Below are positions 52,343 through 60,864 of a DNA stretch of 64,000 nt, piece after piece (positions within the stretch are counted from its first letter, which is position 1; each line of letters starts with the position of its first letter). The translations under genes and the position numbers were made by a program. Under the pieces are notes generated by a model, which searched no databases, was not told the DNA's origin, and saw only the letters and a list, made by a program, of their open reading frames with translations. This DNA comes from Emergencia sp. 1XD21-10. GTDB lineage: Bacteria; Bacillota; Clostridia; Peptostreptococcales; Anaerovoracaceae. The stretch is from NCBI RefSeq assembly GCF_009936045.1, contig NZ_QWEQ01000015.1:55647-119646 (forward strand). The letters are read 5' to 3'.

Positions 52343-53167
52343 CTATCGTAACATCATCGCTGCTGCCATAATACCTCGTTTCCCCTGGTGCCCCCGGTGG
52401 GAAAAGAATACGTCCTTATGGCATTTCGTACAGAGATTCATATCGCTGAAATGTTCTGGCAAAATTCCCTCTGCCAGCAAATCATACCTGATGATTTGCT
52501 TTAAGTCAAGATAATATTTTTCGCCTTTTTGGTAAGAAAAATTTCTATAATTTTCGTCCTTATCAAAAAAACGCTGCGCGACATCCGTATCCACCTCAAA
52601 ACAGTCTTGGCAAAGGGCAGGTCCAAGCCCTGTGATCAAATTTTCTGCAGAGCTGCCGTAGCAATCTTTCATCTTACGCACCATTTCCCTGCTGATACCG
52701 CCAAGTGTTCCTCTCCATCCCGAATGGGCAAGACCGATAACTCTCTTTAGCGGATCATAAAAAAACACTGCATTGCAGTCTGCATGACCAGTTACTATAG
52801 CAATCCCCGGTACATCAGTCACAAGACCATCCACATCTTCGTAATCCTTGGGACACGTTACACCCTTTCCCGCATCCGATGCCTGCACCACTCGAATATT
52901 GGTGGTATGGGTCTGATCTGAAACGACAAGGCTCTCAGCGCCAGTTCCCAATGTCTCCGCTAAAAGCTCATAATTCTGCCGTATATTTTCCTCACTGTCC
53001 AGAGTTCGCGCTCCAAAATTCCAGCTGGCGGTACAGCCGCCGCTCACACCGCCGTGACGCGTTGTAAACAGATGCACAAGCTCCGGATATGCCGCAAAAG
53101 CATTTAGCGTCAGGTACTGCCGCTCTCCCAATTTGTGAAGCTTATAATTTTTCGTGGATTCTTTCAT
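52343..53167 (-). CDS. pgeF: Peptidoglycan editing factor PgeF (laccase domain)
   Basis: 274 residues. Zn/Cu-type site motifs GHADCNAVFFYD, HSGWRGTLGG and a later GPALCQDCFEV. PgeF removes mis-incorporated Ser from wall precursors. The SD is a run of eight G six bases before ATG. Confidence 0.9.
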   Translation of the reverse strand: MKESTKNYKLHKLGERQYLTLNAFAAYPELVHLFTTRHGGVSGGCTASWNFGARTLDSEENIRQNYELLAETLGTGAESLVVSDQTHTTNIRVVQASDAGKGVTCPKDYEDVDGLVTDVPGIAIVTGHADCNAVFFYDPLKRVIGLAHSGWRGTLGGISREMVRKMKDCYGSSAENLITGLGPALCQDCFEVDTDVAQRFFDKDENYRNFSYQKGEKYYLDLKQIIRYDLLAEGILPEHFSDMNLCTKCHKDVFFSHRGHQGKRGIMAAAMMLR

Positions 53168-53211
53168 TCTCTTCCCCCCCCAACATAAAATCTTCCATCA
53201 CACATACGGAT

Positions 53212-53240
53212 AGTATACGAGATATTTACAAAAACTACAA
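53212..53240 (-). promoter_or_regulatory. Promoter of pgeF-thrE genes
   Basis: Minus strand TTGTAG (53235-53240), 17 bp, TATACT (53212-53217). Confidence 0.68.
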
Positions 53241-53395
53241 GAGACAGCTTGCCTCCTTTTGTTGACAGTAAGGCTTATGTAAAAGCATTTTGGAAGTTAC
53301 AGAACTTTACCCTTTGTTGCCACAAAAAAAAGGAAAATTCCTAAAGACAATACGTCGCAAGACGGATACAACACTCCTTCCGCCTATATTTTTCT

Positions 53396-53430
53396 CAAAA
53401 AGAAGGAGCATCCCCATCACCGGACGCCCC
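53396..53430 (-). terminator. Terminator of the mtnA-CpXC operon
   Basis: Minus-strand stem GGGGCGTCC / GGATGCTCC (two G-U pairs), then TTCTTTTT, ~90 bases after the last stop. The gap 53241-53517 holds nothing else. Confidence 0.65.
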
Positions 53431-53517
53431 TATCAATCAAATTTTCCTTTTTTCAATTATATTTCAACGTTTTTCTGCAACGGCGATTTTCATTTCATAA
53501 ATAACCCTATTACAGAC

Positions 53518-54159
53518 TTACTCCACATCCACCCGTTCAGAAAGCCATGCGGCATTGACCTCGGCATACTTTCCGGCAGGCACTGAAAGGGACTTCAGAT
53601 AATCCCGCTCCAGCTGCCCGTAGAGTTCCTCATCCAAATTAACCGTCAGTTGTTCGCCCATAGCGTTCGTATAATCCCAAATAATAAAGTAATCCTCCTC
53701 ACCATCGAGATAATACAAAAGGTCCTCGCGGCGCACCTTAGGCCATTCGCCCTTTATATTCTCATAAACCAGCGCCTTGTAAAGCTCGATAATCCGGTCA
53801 TCTCTGCCGCCATCAAAGATGAGAATTTTTTCTAAAAGCTCTCCGCCATCTTTGACTACTCGAAAAACTGCCTCTGCGTCTATCGAAGACTCCGGCAGTT
53901 CCAGACTGTTGAGCTGCGCAAGCAAAGAGTTGTCGTGTTCCGGCGCCATGTAAATGGTCAGTTTCCGATCAGGATCCATATACATCATCGGATACTCCGC
54001 CAGCGTTTCATCTCCGCACTTTGGACATTTTGCAAGGAAAAAGGACCCATTCATGACCTTCTCCTTATACGACGGCTCCACACACACATCTACAAATTCA
54101 TGGATATCCATCATAATCTCTTCCCCGCAGCCCGGGCATTTAAATTTCTCCCTCTCCAT
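53518..54159 (-). CDS. CpXC-domain protein
   Basis: 213 residues from ATG 54159, inside the scpB end (20-base overlap) with GAGGTGG as SD. N-terminal zinc-ribbon-like CpXC domain: FKCPGCGEE and AKCPKCGDET. The C-terminal ~130 residues are acidic and unknown. Function of the family is not established; here it rides with the chromosome-segregation pair ScpAB. Confidence 0.8.
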   Translation of the reverse strand: MEREKFKCPGCGEEIMMDIHEFVDVCVEPSYKEKVMNGSFFLAKCPKCGDETLAEYPMMYMDPDRKLTIYMAPEHDNSLLAQLNSLELPESSIDAEAVFRVVKDGGELLEKILIFDGGRDDRIIELYKALVYENIKGEWPKVRREDLLYYLDGEEDYFIIWDYTNAMGEQLTVNLDEELYGQLERDYLKSLSVPAGKYAEVNAAWLSERVDVE

Positions 54160-54736
54160 AATCCACCTCTTCAATTGATATTTGTTCCATGTCCTTAGGC
54201 TCTTCCACATTAATCACGCCTTCAATATCCTCAATCTCCGGCAATTCCTTCAGACTGGTAAATCCAAAATTCTTTAAAAACGTATCTGTTGTACCGTACA
54301 AAATGGGTCTTCCAATCCCTTCAGACCGCCCCTTTGCACAGATCAAGTCTTTCTTTGCAAGACCATCGATCACCCGGTCACATTTGATTCCTCTGATCGC
54401 ATCGATTTCCCCCTTCGTTACCGGCTGTTTGTAAGCGATAATTGCCAGTACTTCCAGCGCTGACTGAGACAGCTTTTTCACCTTGACCGGCGTGCACAGT
54501 CTCTCAATAAACTCGGCATTCTCAGGTCTTGTTACAAACTGAAAAGACTTTCCCACCTGCCTGACGACAATTCCCCTGCCTTCCTGCTCATACTCATCTT
54601 TCAGTTCCAGAAAATATTCCATCATATCCTCTTTACTGATATTAAAGAGATCTGCACAAGTCTTCACTTCCAGAGGCTCGCCCCAGATAAACATCATGGA
54701 TTCCAGCGCAGATTTGATTGTCTTCTTACTGTTCAT
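54140..54736 (-). CDS. scpB: Segregation and condensation protein B
   Basis: 198 residues. Two winged-helix domains (SALESMMFIWGEPLEV, QSALEVLAIIAYKQPVTKGEI.IRGI, YGTTDTFLKNFGF). Binds ScpA and SMC in the condensin complex. Overlaps scpA by 11 bases. Confidence 0.93.
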   Translation of the reverse strand: MNSKKTIKSALESMMFIWGEPLEVKTCADLFNISKEDMMEYFLELKDEYEQEGRGIVVRQVGKSFQFVTRPENAEFIERLCTPVKVKKLSQSALEVLAIIAYKQPVTKGEIDAIRGIKCDRVIDGLAKKDLICAKGRSEGIGRPILYGTTDTFLKNFGFTSLKELPEIEDIEGVINVEEPKDMEQISIEEVDYGEGEI

Positions 54737-55502
54737 GTTCGATTGTCTCCTCCATGTTTTTTTCTCCCGGCAAAACCATAATATCTCCGTAAATATGCTT
54801 CTGCTCTGCGTCCAGATATTTGTCGCGCATCATCTGCAGCACAGAAGTAAAAGTAACCACCACATCATATCGATCTTTCTTGTCAGGAATCAGTTCCTTC
54901 AGATTCAGCTTGCCAATTCCCCTTGATAAGGCTGATTTAAATCGGTCTTTAATGTAGACCATTCTGCTTTCAATGGTGGCTTTTTCTCTCTCCACCCTGG
55001 TATAGTGGGCTCTGACATCTTCCTCCCGCTTTTTCTTTCGCAGAAACAGATCGAAAGCCGTCGCAAACTGCTTAATATCCAGCGCCAGGTATTCATCCGG
55101 TTCTTCCAGATAAGCAGAAATATCTTCCTGCGGTTTCTCGTAAACAAAAGACATATACGCTTCTCGTTCCGCCAGAATTTCCGCACCTCTTTTAAATCGC
55201 TTGTATTCCAGCAGACGTTCAACCAGTTCGCTTCTTGGGTCATCTTCAAGCACCGTCGTGCCGTCGATGGTTGTCCTCGGCAAAATCATCTTCGACTTAA
55301 TATCAATTAAAGTCGCTGCCAGCACCATAAACTCTGTGCCGATGTTAAAGTCCATCTCCCGCATCGCTTTGATATATTCTAAGTACTGTCCGGTAATTTC
55401 CGAAACCTTTATATCATAGATACTCATCTGGGCATTCTCAATGAGATATACAAGAAGGTCAAAAGGTCCCTCAAAAATAGGCAGCTTTACTTTGTAACTC
55501 AT
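54726..55502 (-). CDS. scpA: Segregation and condensation protein A (kleisin)
   Basis: 258 residues. LPIFEGPFDLLVYLIENAQMSIYDI start and a C-terminal winged helix (VVVTFTSVLQMMRDK). Bridges the SMC heads. ATGA-type overlap with the upstream EamA gene. Confidence 0.93.
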   Translation of the reverse strand: MSYKVKLPIFEGPFDLLVYLIENAQMSIYDIKVSEITGQYLEYIKAMREMDFNIGTEFMVLAATLIDIKSKMILPRTTIDGTTVLEDDPRSELVERLLEYKRFKRGAEILAEREAYMSFVYEKPQEDISAYLEEPDEYLALDIKQFATAFDLFLRKKKREEDVRAHYTRVEREKATIESRMVYIKDRFKSALSRGIGKLNLKELIPDKKDRYDVVVTFTSVLQMMRDKYLDAEQKHIYGDIMVLPGEKNMEETIEHEQ

Positions 55503-56407
55503 AATCTCTCCTTTTCAGCGATGCCCGTATAATAATTATAGTACAAAAGTCCGATAATCACTATCACGCAGCCAATCAGCTCGTAGGAAGTCGGAATCTG
55601 TCCCAGAAAGATAACGCCCATGATGATAGCAAACACGGATTCTCCCGACTCCCATGCAGAAACGTACAGAGAATCCACATAGCCAAAGCACAGGTTAAGC
55701 ACTGCATGGGCGCCGATTTGGCAAACCAGCGTCATTGCGATAATATAGATATAGTCCATGCTGCTGTAGCCCAAAACCGGCGTTCCCGTTGCAATAACAC
55801 CTGCAGAAAAGCAAATCCAGCAGGAGAAAAATACTAAAAATACATAAACCGCGCCTGGCACCTTTTTTCGCACTTCATTGCCGATTGCAAAGTAAATGCC
55901 CATAAATGCACCGGCAAGGAACGCCAGCACATCGCCTTTAAAGTTGCCTGCCGTAAGCTGCTGATAATCAAGTCCAGCAATCATGACACCGCCGAGAAGG
56001 GCTAGAACAATGCCCATAATCGGTCTGCGTCCAACCTTCCGTTTGAAAATAAAAATCGTGATTGCCAGAACGACCAGCGGATGCAGTGCTGCCAGCACAA
56101 CTGCACTAGCCACATTCGTCATTTTCACCGCATTAAACCAGGAAAAGAAATGTCCAAACAAAAATGCCCCTGCAACAAAGGTCCATATGTAGTCTTTCAC
56201 AGAAATCTGTTTCAGCACATCCCGCTGCTTTAGAAGCACCGGAACCGCAAAGAACGGCACACCGATAGTCAGTCTCCAAAATCCAATAGCAAGAGAAGGC
56301 GCCTCAATCACACTGCCAAAAATGCCTGAGGAGGACCCTGCCATTACAGCCAGTACTACAATAATTTTAACATAGCGGGCAAGAACGCCCTTCTTTTCTT
56401 TTTCCAT
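55499..56407 (-). CDS. EamA/DMT-family transporter 2
   Basis: 302 residues, ten hydrophobic spans in two EamA repeats (ALHPLVVLAITIFIFKRK, VFAIIMGVIFLGQIPTSYELIG). Drug/metabolite superfamily exporter; substrate unknown. Start overlaps the stop of the previous EamA gene by one base. Confidence 0.88.
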   Translation of the reverse strand: MEKEKKGVLARYVKIIVVLAVMAGSSSGIFGSVIEAPSLAIGFWRLTIGVPFFAVPVLLKQRDVLKQISVKDYIWTFVAGAFLFGHFFSWFNAVKMTNVASAVVLAALHPLVVLAITIFIFKRKVGRRPIMGIVLALLGGVMIAGLDYQQLTAGNFKGDVLAFLAGAFMGIYFAIGNEVRKKVPGAVYVFLVFFSCWICFSAGVIATGTPVLGYSSMDYIYIIAMTLVCQIGAHAVLNLCFGYVDSLYVSAWESGESVFAIIMGVIFLGQIPTSYELIGCVIVIIGLLYYNYYTGIAEKERL

Positions 56408-57321
56408 TATTTCGCTTCACTCCTGTTTCCTGCCGCCTGACATATGCAAACGCCAGCAATGATGATAACCGTTGTTAATATCTTAACCGGCTGCAGTTCC
56501 TCTCCCAGCATCAACGTTGCCAGGATGAAAGAAAATACCGGCACTAAATTGACGAAAATTGAGCATCTGGTCGGTCCGATGATTCTAAGCGCAATCTGCT
56601 GTATATAATAAGCGATGCCTGAGCAGAACACAGCCATGAATAATAGTGCGATCCAAGCAGACACCGGAACGCTTGGCAGAAATTCCCACGGCTTTTCCAT
56701 GAGCGAAACAGGAATCAGCACGATGGAACATACCAAAAAACTGTAATAAGTCAATACCACCGGTGGAATGTGACTGCATCTGCTCTTGCTGTAAACCCCA
56801 TATGCCGACCAGCATACCACAGCACCGATCATATATAGGTCGCCTCGATTCAGTTCCATCTCTGCAAAATGTGCAAAGTCACCGGCTGTAATCGTAAGCA
56901 CCACCCCAAATAGAGACAGTAAAATGCCGAGAAGCTGTTTGAGCGGCACCCTCTGATGTAAAAACACAAAAGCGATGAGCACCGTAATCACAGGGTCAAT
57001 AGCTCTGATAATCGAAGAATTGATTGCCGTCGTATAGTTGAGGGATTCAAAGAAAAACAAATGATAGCCTACCATACCCACAACCCCTGTAAAAAGAAAA
57101 TGCGGAATGTCCTTCTTTGTAAATTTATATGCCGCCTGTGGCTCCTTCTCCTGGGTCGCCTTCATGATAAAATACATTAAAACCGAAGCAATTGCAAATC
57201 GCAGGAATGTCACCGAGCCGGACGGAATGTATGGACCCGTATATTTCCCAGCAATAAAAGCCCCCGACCACAAAAAAGCAGCCAGTACCATAAGTGCGTA
57301 AATCGTCGTATTCTTCTTCAT
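56407..57321 (-). CDS. EamA/DMT-family transporter 1
   Basis: 304 residues, ten spans, two EamA repeats (IRAIDPVITVLIAFVFLHQRVPLKQLLG and NLVPVFSFILATLMLGEELQPVKI). Starts directly after mtnA with no gap. A pair with the next gene; might move a methionine-salvage or purine-related metabolite (inference from position). Confidence 0.88.
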   Translation of the reverse strand: MKKNTTIYALMVLAAFLWSGAFIAGKYTGPYIPSGSVTFLRFAIASVLMYFIMKATQEKEPQAAYKFTKKDIPHFLFTGVVGMVGYHLFFFESLNYTTAINSSIIRAIDPVITVLIAFVFLHQRVPLKQLLGILLSLFGVVLTITAGDFAHFAEMELNRGDLYMIGAVVCWSAYGVYSKSRCSHIPPVVLTYYSFLVCSIVLIPVSLMEKPWEFLPSVPVSAWIALLFMAVFCSGIAYYIQQIALRIIGPTRCSIFVNLVPVFSFILATLMLGEELQPVKILTTVIIIAGVCICQAAGNRSEAK

Positions 57322-58374
57322 TTATTTCAATAACTTTTCCAGATTTTCCCTGTAGGGAGGTCTGACAATTCCTTTCTCCGTAATTACTGCTGTGATATAT
57401 TTCGCCTCAGTCACATCAAAAGCCGGATTGTAAGTCTTAATCCCTGCAGGCGCCATAGGCTTCTCATACCACATCTTATAAATCTCTTCTCCGTCTCTTT
57501 CCTCAATCTCTATTGCTTCGCCGCTTGCCGTATTCAAATCGATGGTCGAAGTCGGCACATACATATAGAAAGGGATCCCATATTCCTTTGCCAAAATTGC
57601 TACGCCGCTGGTACCTATTTTGTTGGCGCCATCACCATTTGCCGCCATTCTGTCGCAGCCGGTCACAACAACGTCAACCCAGCCCTTCTTCATCACAGTC
57701 GCCGCCATGTTGTCACAAATCAGAGTAACATCAATACCCGCCTTGGAAAGCTCCCAGCTAGTCAGTCTTGCCCCCTGCAAAAGCGGCCTGGTTTCATCAG
57801 CAAAGACATGAAAATCAAACCCTCGCTCTGCACCGAGATAAATTGGTGCCAGACAAGTTCCGTACTTGGCAGTCGCTATGGTTCCAGCATTACAATGGGT
57901 CAGAATTCCCATACCTGGACGCAGCAGCGACAAACCATATTCTCCCATAGCATAGCAGGCAGCCTCATCCTCACTGCGAATGGATTCCGCCTCGATAAAG
58001 AGCCTCTGCTTTGCGGCTTCAACACTTTGCGGTTTCTCCGCCCCAAGCACGCCGCACATTCTATTCAGTGCCCATGCCAGATTGACCGCCGTCGGTCTTG
58101 CCGAAATCAGATAGTCCTTTGCTTTTTTTAGCGCCTGCATAAACTCTGCAAGCCCCTTTTCTTCCGGAAAATCCCGCATTTCCACATAAAGACCGTATGC
58201 CGCTGCCACACCAATTGCCGGCGCGCCTCGAACACGCAATTTGTAAATTGCTTCAAAGACGTCTTCTTTGCTCTGCATTTCTATGTAAATTTCTTCACCG
58301 GGCAAACAGGTCTGATCCAAAACAAGCATTTTTCCGTCCAGATACTTAACCGGTGCAATATCGAAAACTTTCAT
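57322..58374 (-). CDS. mtnA: S-methyl-5-thioribose-1-phosphate isomerase
   Basis: 350 residues. RVRGAPAIGVAAAYG, catalytic Cys loop THCNAGTIAT and DNMAATVM..GCDRMAANGDGANKIGT with catalytic Asp. Converts MTR-1-P to MTRu-1-P in methionine salvage. No other mtn gene is in the window. First gene of a six-gene operon that runs into scpAB. Confidence 0.92.
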   Translation of the reverse strand: MKVFDIAPVKYLDGKMLVLDQTCLPGEEIYIEMQSKEDVFEAIYKLRVRGAPAIGVAAAYGLYVEMRDFPEEKGLAEFMQALKKAKDYLISARPTAVNLAWALNRMCGVLGAEKPQSVEAAKQRLFIEAESIRSEDEAACYAMGEYGLSLLRPGMGILTHCNAGTIATAKYGTCLAPIYLGAERGFDFHVFADETRPLLQGARLTSWELSKAGIDVTLICDNMAATVMKKGWVDVVVTGCDRMAANGDGANKIGTSGVAILAKEYGIPFYMYVPTSTIDLNTASGEAIEIEERDGEEIYKMWYEKPMAPAGIKTYNPAFDVTEAKYITAVITEKGIVRPPYRENLEKLLK

Positions 58375-58396
58375 TTTTACACTCCTCTAAGCTTAT

Positions 58397-58426
58397 AGTA
58401 TACCACACTGAGTGCGGTATTGACAA
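58397..58426 (-). promoter_or_regulatory. Promoter of mtnA with 21-bp operator-like palindrome
   Basis: Minus strand TTGTCA (58421-58426), 18 bp, TATACT (58397-58402). ATACCACACT / AGTGCGGTAT around a central G (58400-58420, one mismatch) fills the spacer. Confidence 0.7.
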
Positions 58427-58533
58427 GAATTCCCTTGCATGTTTTGCGATGCTGGCAGCATCGTCTCCGTCCACTTCTGCTAGTTATAAATTAACCAGAA
58501 TTATATTTTTCTAAATTTTTCATATAAAAACTC

Positions 58534-58561
58534 TTGTAAATTCTAAAATATCTGTTATACT
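58534..58561 (+). promoter_or_regulatory. Promoter of the cold-shock gene
   Basis: TTGTAA (58534-58539), 16 bp, TATACT (58556-58561); start expected near 58568, leaving a ~120-base leader. Confidence 0.72.
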
Positions 58562-58592
58562 AATATTAGTTCTAAGATGTATGATTGATTGT

Positions 58593-58643
58593 CACCACAA
58601 TGCAAGGTCGATTTTCCATTTTGACCTGCCCGTGGTGTTTTTT
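58593..58643 (+). promoter_or_regulatory. Terminator-like hairpin in the csp leader
   Basis: CACCAC...AAGGTC / GACCT...GTGGTG two-tier stem followed by T6, inside the leader 45 bases before the SD. Looks like a conditional terminator or thermosensitive element controlling the cold-shock gene. Confidence 0.6.
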
Positions 58644-58687
58644 ATTTGTATCATTTGGGCTAATATAATATAAAGGAGGTACCACTT

Positions 58688-58900
58688 ATGAATACTGGTA
58701 CTGTAAAATGGTTTAACAACGAAAAAGGTTTTGGTTTTATCTCAGGAGATAATGGTAGCGGAGATGTCTTTGTACATTTTTCTGTTATTCAAAGTGCAGG
58801 CTACAAATCCCTGGAAGAAGGACAGCATGTAACCTACGATGTAGAGCAGGATCCAAGGGATTCCGCAAAACTTCGCGCAGTTAATGTTTTCGTTGCATAA
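58688..58900 (+). CDS. Cold-shock protein (CspA family)
   Basis: 70 residues. RNA-binding motifs KGFGFI and VFVHF, start [16 protein letters not shown]. Single-stranded nucleic-acid chaperone. SD AAAGGAGG. Long structured leader as in other csp genes. Confidence 0.95.
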   Translation: MNTGTVKWFNNEKGFGFISGDNGSGDVFVHFSVIQSAGYKSLEEGQHVTYDVEQDPRDSAKLRAVNVFVA

Positions 58901-58922
58901 ACGCCCACAATTTCAAAAGGAA

Positions 58923-58949
58923 AAGACGCAGCCCTCGCAGCTGCGTCTT
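58923..58949. terminator. Terminator after the cold-shock gene
   Basis: AAGACGCAGC / GCTGCGTCTT stem, 7-base loop, T6 on the plus strand; may also stop the minus-strand transglycosylase transcript. Confidence 0.92.
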
Positions 58950-58991
58950 TTTTATCTTTAAACACTATGCGCCAGCATGGTATTTAAAAGC

Positions 58992-59669
58992 TTAGATATA
59001 CTTATTGCGTTCCAAATATTTTGTAATATTATCTCTGCGATTCAGTACTCGGTTTGCATAACTGTAGGAAAATTTTCCTGCATTCACTGAGCCCGGTCCA
59101 TACGCATAGGCGGAAAGCGCCTTTTTATAGGTCTTGTATGTTTTTTTCATACTTTTTAAATACCTTGCGCCGACTTCAATACTGACTTCCGGCTTGTAAA
59201 GGCTTGACGGGCTATATCCGTAACTTCTTGCTAAAGAATCGCTGGTCTGCATAAGCCCCTTATAGCCATAAGGGTTAGTTGCATTGGTATAAAAAGTGCT
59301 TTCGCCTTGAGCAACTGCCATCAGTACTTTAGGATCCAAATCGTACTTCTCGCCTTTTTCAATGAACAGTTTTGCCAAAGTCTTGGATTTTCTTGTTCCT
59401 ACATTTGGATTAATTTTTCTGATGTAAGCGGCAAGACCGTTACGGTACTTTTCTTCCTTCTTTTTCTTTTCCTCAGCTTTCTTCTTTTTCTCTGCTTCCT
59501 TCTGAGCTTCTGCTTCGTCGTATTCGTCGACCATCTGCTCTACTCTCTGTCCGCCTTTTTCTGTATCGTTACTAGATTCTACTTCTCTGCTTTCTGCTGC
59601 GTAAATGGAAACTGATGAGCAAGCGACGATGGTTAATACCAGTAAAACTGTGATTAGCTTCTTCGCCAT
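58992..59669 (-). CDS. Lytic transglycosylase 1 (SLT domain)
   Basis: 225 residues. Signal segment (about 1-24) with an IVAC lipobox-like site at C17 as well as a YAA cleavage site, so lipoprotein or secreted. Residues ~50-75 are a Lys/Glu-rich helix. The SLT domain has catalytic Glu in AVAQGESTF, GYKGLMQTS and AYAYGPGSV. Cuts peptidoglycan glycan strands to anhydro ends. Confidence 0.88.
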   Translation of the reverse strand: MAKKLITVLLVLTIVACSSVSIYAAESREVESSNDTEKGGQRVEQMVDEYDEAEAQKEAEKKKKAEEKKKKEEKYRNGLAAYIRKINPNVGTRKSKTLAKLFIEKGEKYDLDPKVLMAVAQGESTFYTNATNPYGYKGLMQTSDSLARSYGYSPSSLYKPEVSIEVGARYLKSMKKTYKTYKKALSAYAYGPGSVNAGKFSYSYANRVLNRRDNITKYLERNKYI

Positions 59670-59769
59670 TTCTTTCTTCTCCTCTGTCTATTAGTTTACT
59701 CGTGCAGGAAGTCATTCACCAGATGTTTCCTGCGACTCCTATATTATAAACAAAGGTCAAGGCGAATTC

Positions 59770-59927
59770 TTAAGAAATCTTAATTTTTCACACACTTTTC
59801 ACGAAGCTTTACCATTTTTTGTTTTTATTGTCCAATTTATATTTTAATTATTTGTTTTTAATTCTAAATTGTATCCAATCTCCTTAAGATTTCTTAAGAA
59901 TTATTGCAGTTTCTTAAGGAATCTTAA
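59770..59927. repeat. Three copies of a TTAAGAWWTCTTAA palindrome
   Basis: Copies at 59770-59783, 59884-59897 and 59914-59927 (last with one change, TTAAGG). Copies 2 and 3 can also pair into a 16-bp stem. Copy 1 lies just upstream of a TATAAT for the first transglycosylase gene, the position of a two-component activator site. A second hairpin (GCAGGAA/TTTCCTGC, 59704-59730) sits in that gene's leader. Confidence 0.6.
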
Positions 59928-59931
59928 GAAA

Positions 59932-60576
59932 CTATTTTTTCAAATATCCATGCTCCTTCAGAAAGTTCTCCATGTCCTCTGCTCTTCTTAAAGTCAGATC
60001 TGCATAGTCTGTGGAATAGTTTCCTGAATGCACCGAACCCGAACCTTGGTTGTAGGCTGTCAGCGCCAATCTGGTGTCTCCGAATTCTTCCAATTTATCT
60101 TTGATATAGCTGGCGCCAACTTTGATACTGATATCCGGATTAAACAGACTTTCAGGGGTATAACCCGCACTTTCCGCTAAGATATCTCCCGTCTGCATGA
60201 GTCCTTTATAATTAGCACAGCTAACTACATCCGCGTAATAACAACTCTCTGTCTGGGCTACCGCCATGACGATTTTTTCATCTACATTATATTCATCCGC
60301 ATACTTCACGAAACTGTCAACCATAGCATCTGCCTCCTGCTTGCTTACATTTCTGTTGACATGGCGAATATACGCAGAAAGACCTTTTCGATAATTCTGA
60401 TCTTCCTTTCTGACCGCAGTCGCACAAGATGCCATAGCAGTTTCAATTTTTGTAAATTCTTTTGGCGTAAATGACGTGAGTTCCGGCTCCCTTACATCTG
60501 TATCGGCATAAATCACAGCTGCTGAAAAAACAGTCATAGAAATCAATGCCCCTGTAATAAATAGCTTCTTTTTCAT
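59932..60576 (-). CDS. Lytic transglycosylase 2 (SLT domain)
   Basis: 214 residues, signal peptide ending near VIYA-DT. SLT domain with Glu in AVAQTESCY, NYKGLMQTGD and AYNQGSGSV. Clear paralogue of the 58992 gene, sharing GLxAYIRxxNxNV and the same length, but without the Lys/Glu linker. Confidence 0.88.
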   Translation of the reverse strand: MKKKLFITGALISMTVFSAAVIYADTDVREPELTSFTPKEFTKIETAMASCATAVRKEDQNYRKGLSAYIRHVNRNVSKQEADAMVDSFVKYADEYNVDEKIVMAVAQTESCYYADVVSCANYKGLMQTGDILAESAGYTPESLFNPDISIKVGASYIKDKLEEFGDTRLALTAYNQGSGSVHSGNYSTDYADLTLRRAEDMENFLKEHGYLKK

Positions 60577-60806
60577 ATCAAATCTCCCTTTTTTTCCTTT
60601 TGTGTCTTACACTTAAACGTGCCTGCCACAATTTCTCAGGCTATATTAGTATAGGCAGGCAAAAAAATGAATAAACTGTAAATCACGACTTTTCACATCG
60701 TCTTCACAGTTCGGTTCAGTTTTTTAATGTTTTAAAACTAATTTAAAGGTTCGCCTTTGGTGTTTTTGTATAATTGTATGCAATTTCCCCTCTGATTTCT
60801 TCCTTC

Positions 60807-60835
60807 TTGCAATTATTCCTACTTTACACTATACT
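60807..60835 (+). promoter_or_regulatory. Promoter of the PhzF gene
   Basis: TTGCAA (60807-60812), 17 bp, TATACT (60830-60835). The rest of 60577-60806 holds nothing clear. Confidence 0.78.
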
Positions 60836-60864
60836 ATAGGTAGATTTAGTGAGGAGGTCTTATT

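Noticed and set aside
58375..58450. SAM riboswitch upstream of mtnA
   Set aside because: No S-box helices or conserved core seen; the leader is only ~30 bases after the predicted start, too short.
59670..59760. c-di-AMP riboswitch before the transglycosylase gene
   Set aside because: Leader too short and lacks the conserved core; only a simple hairpin is present.
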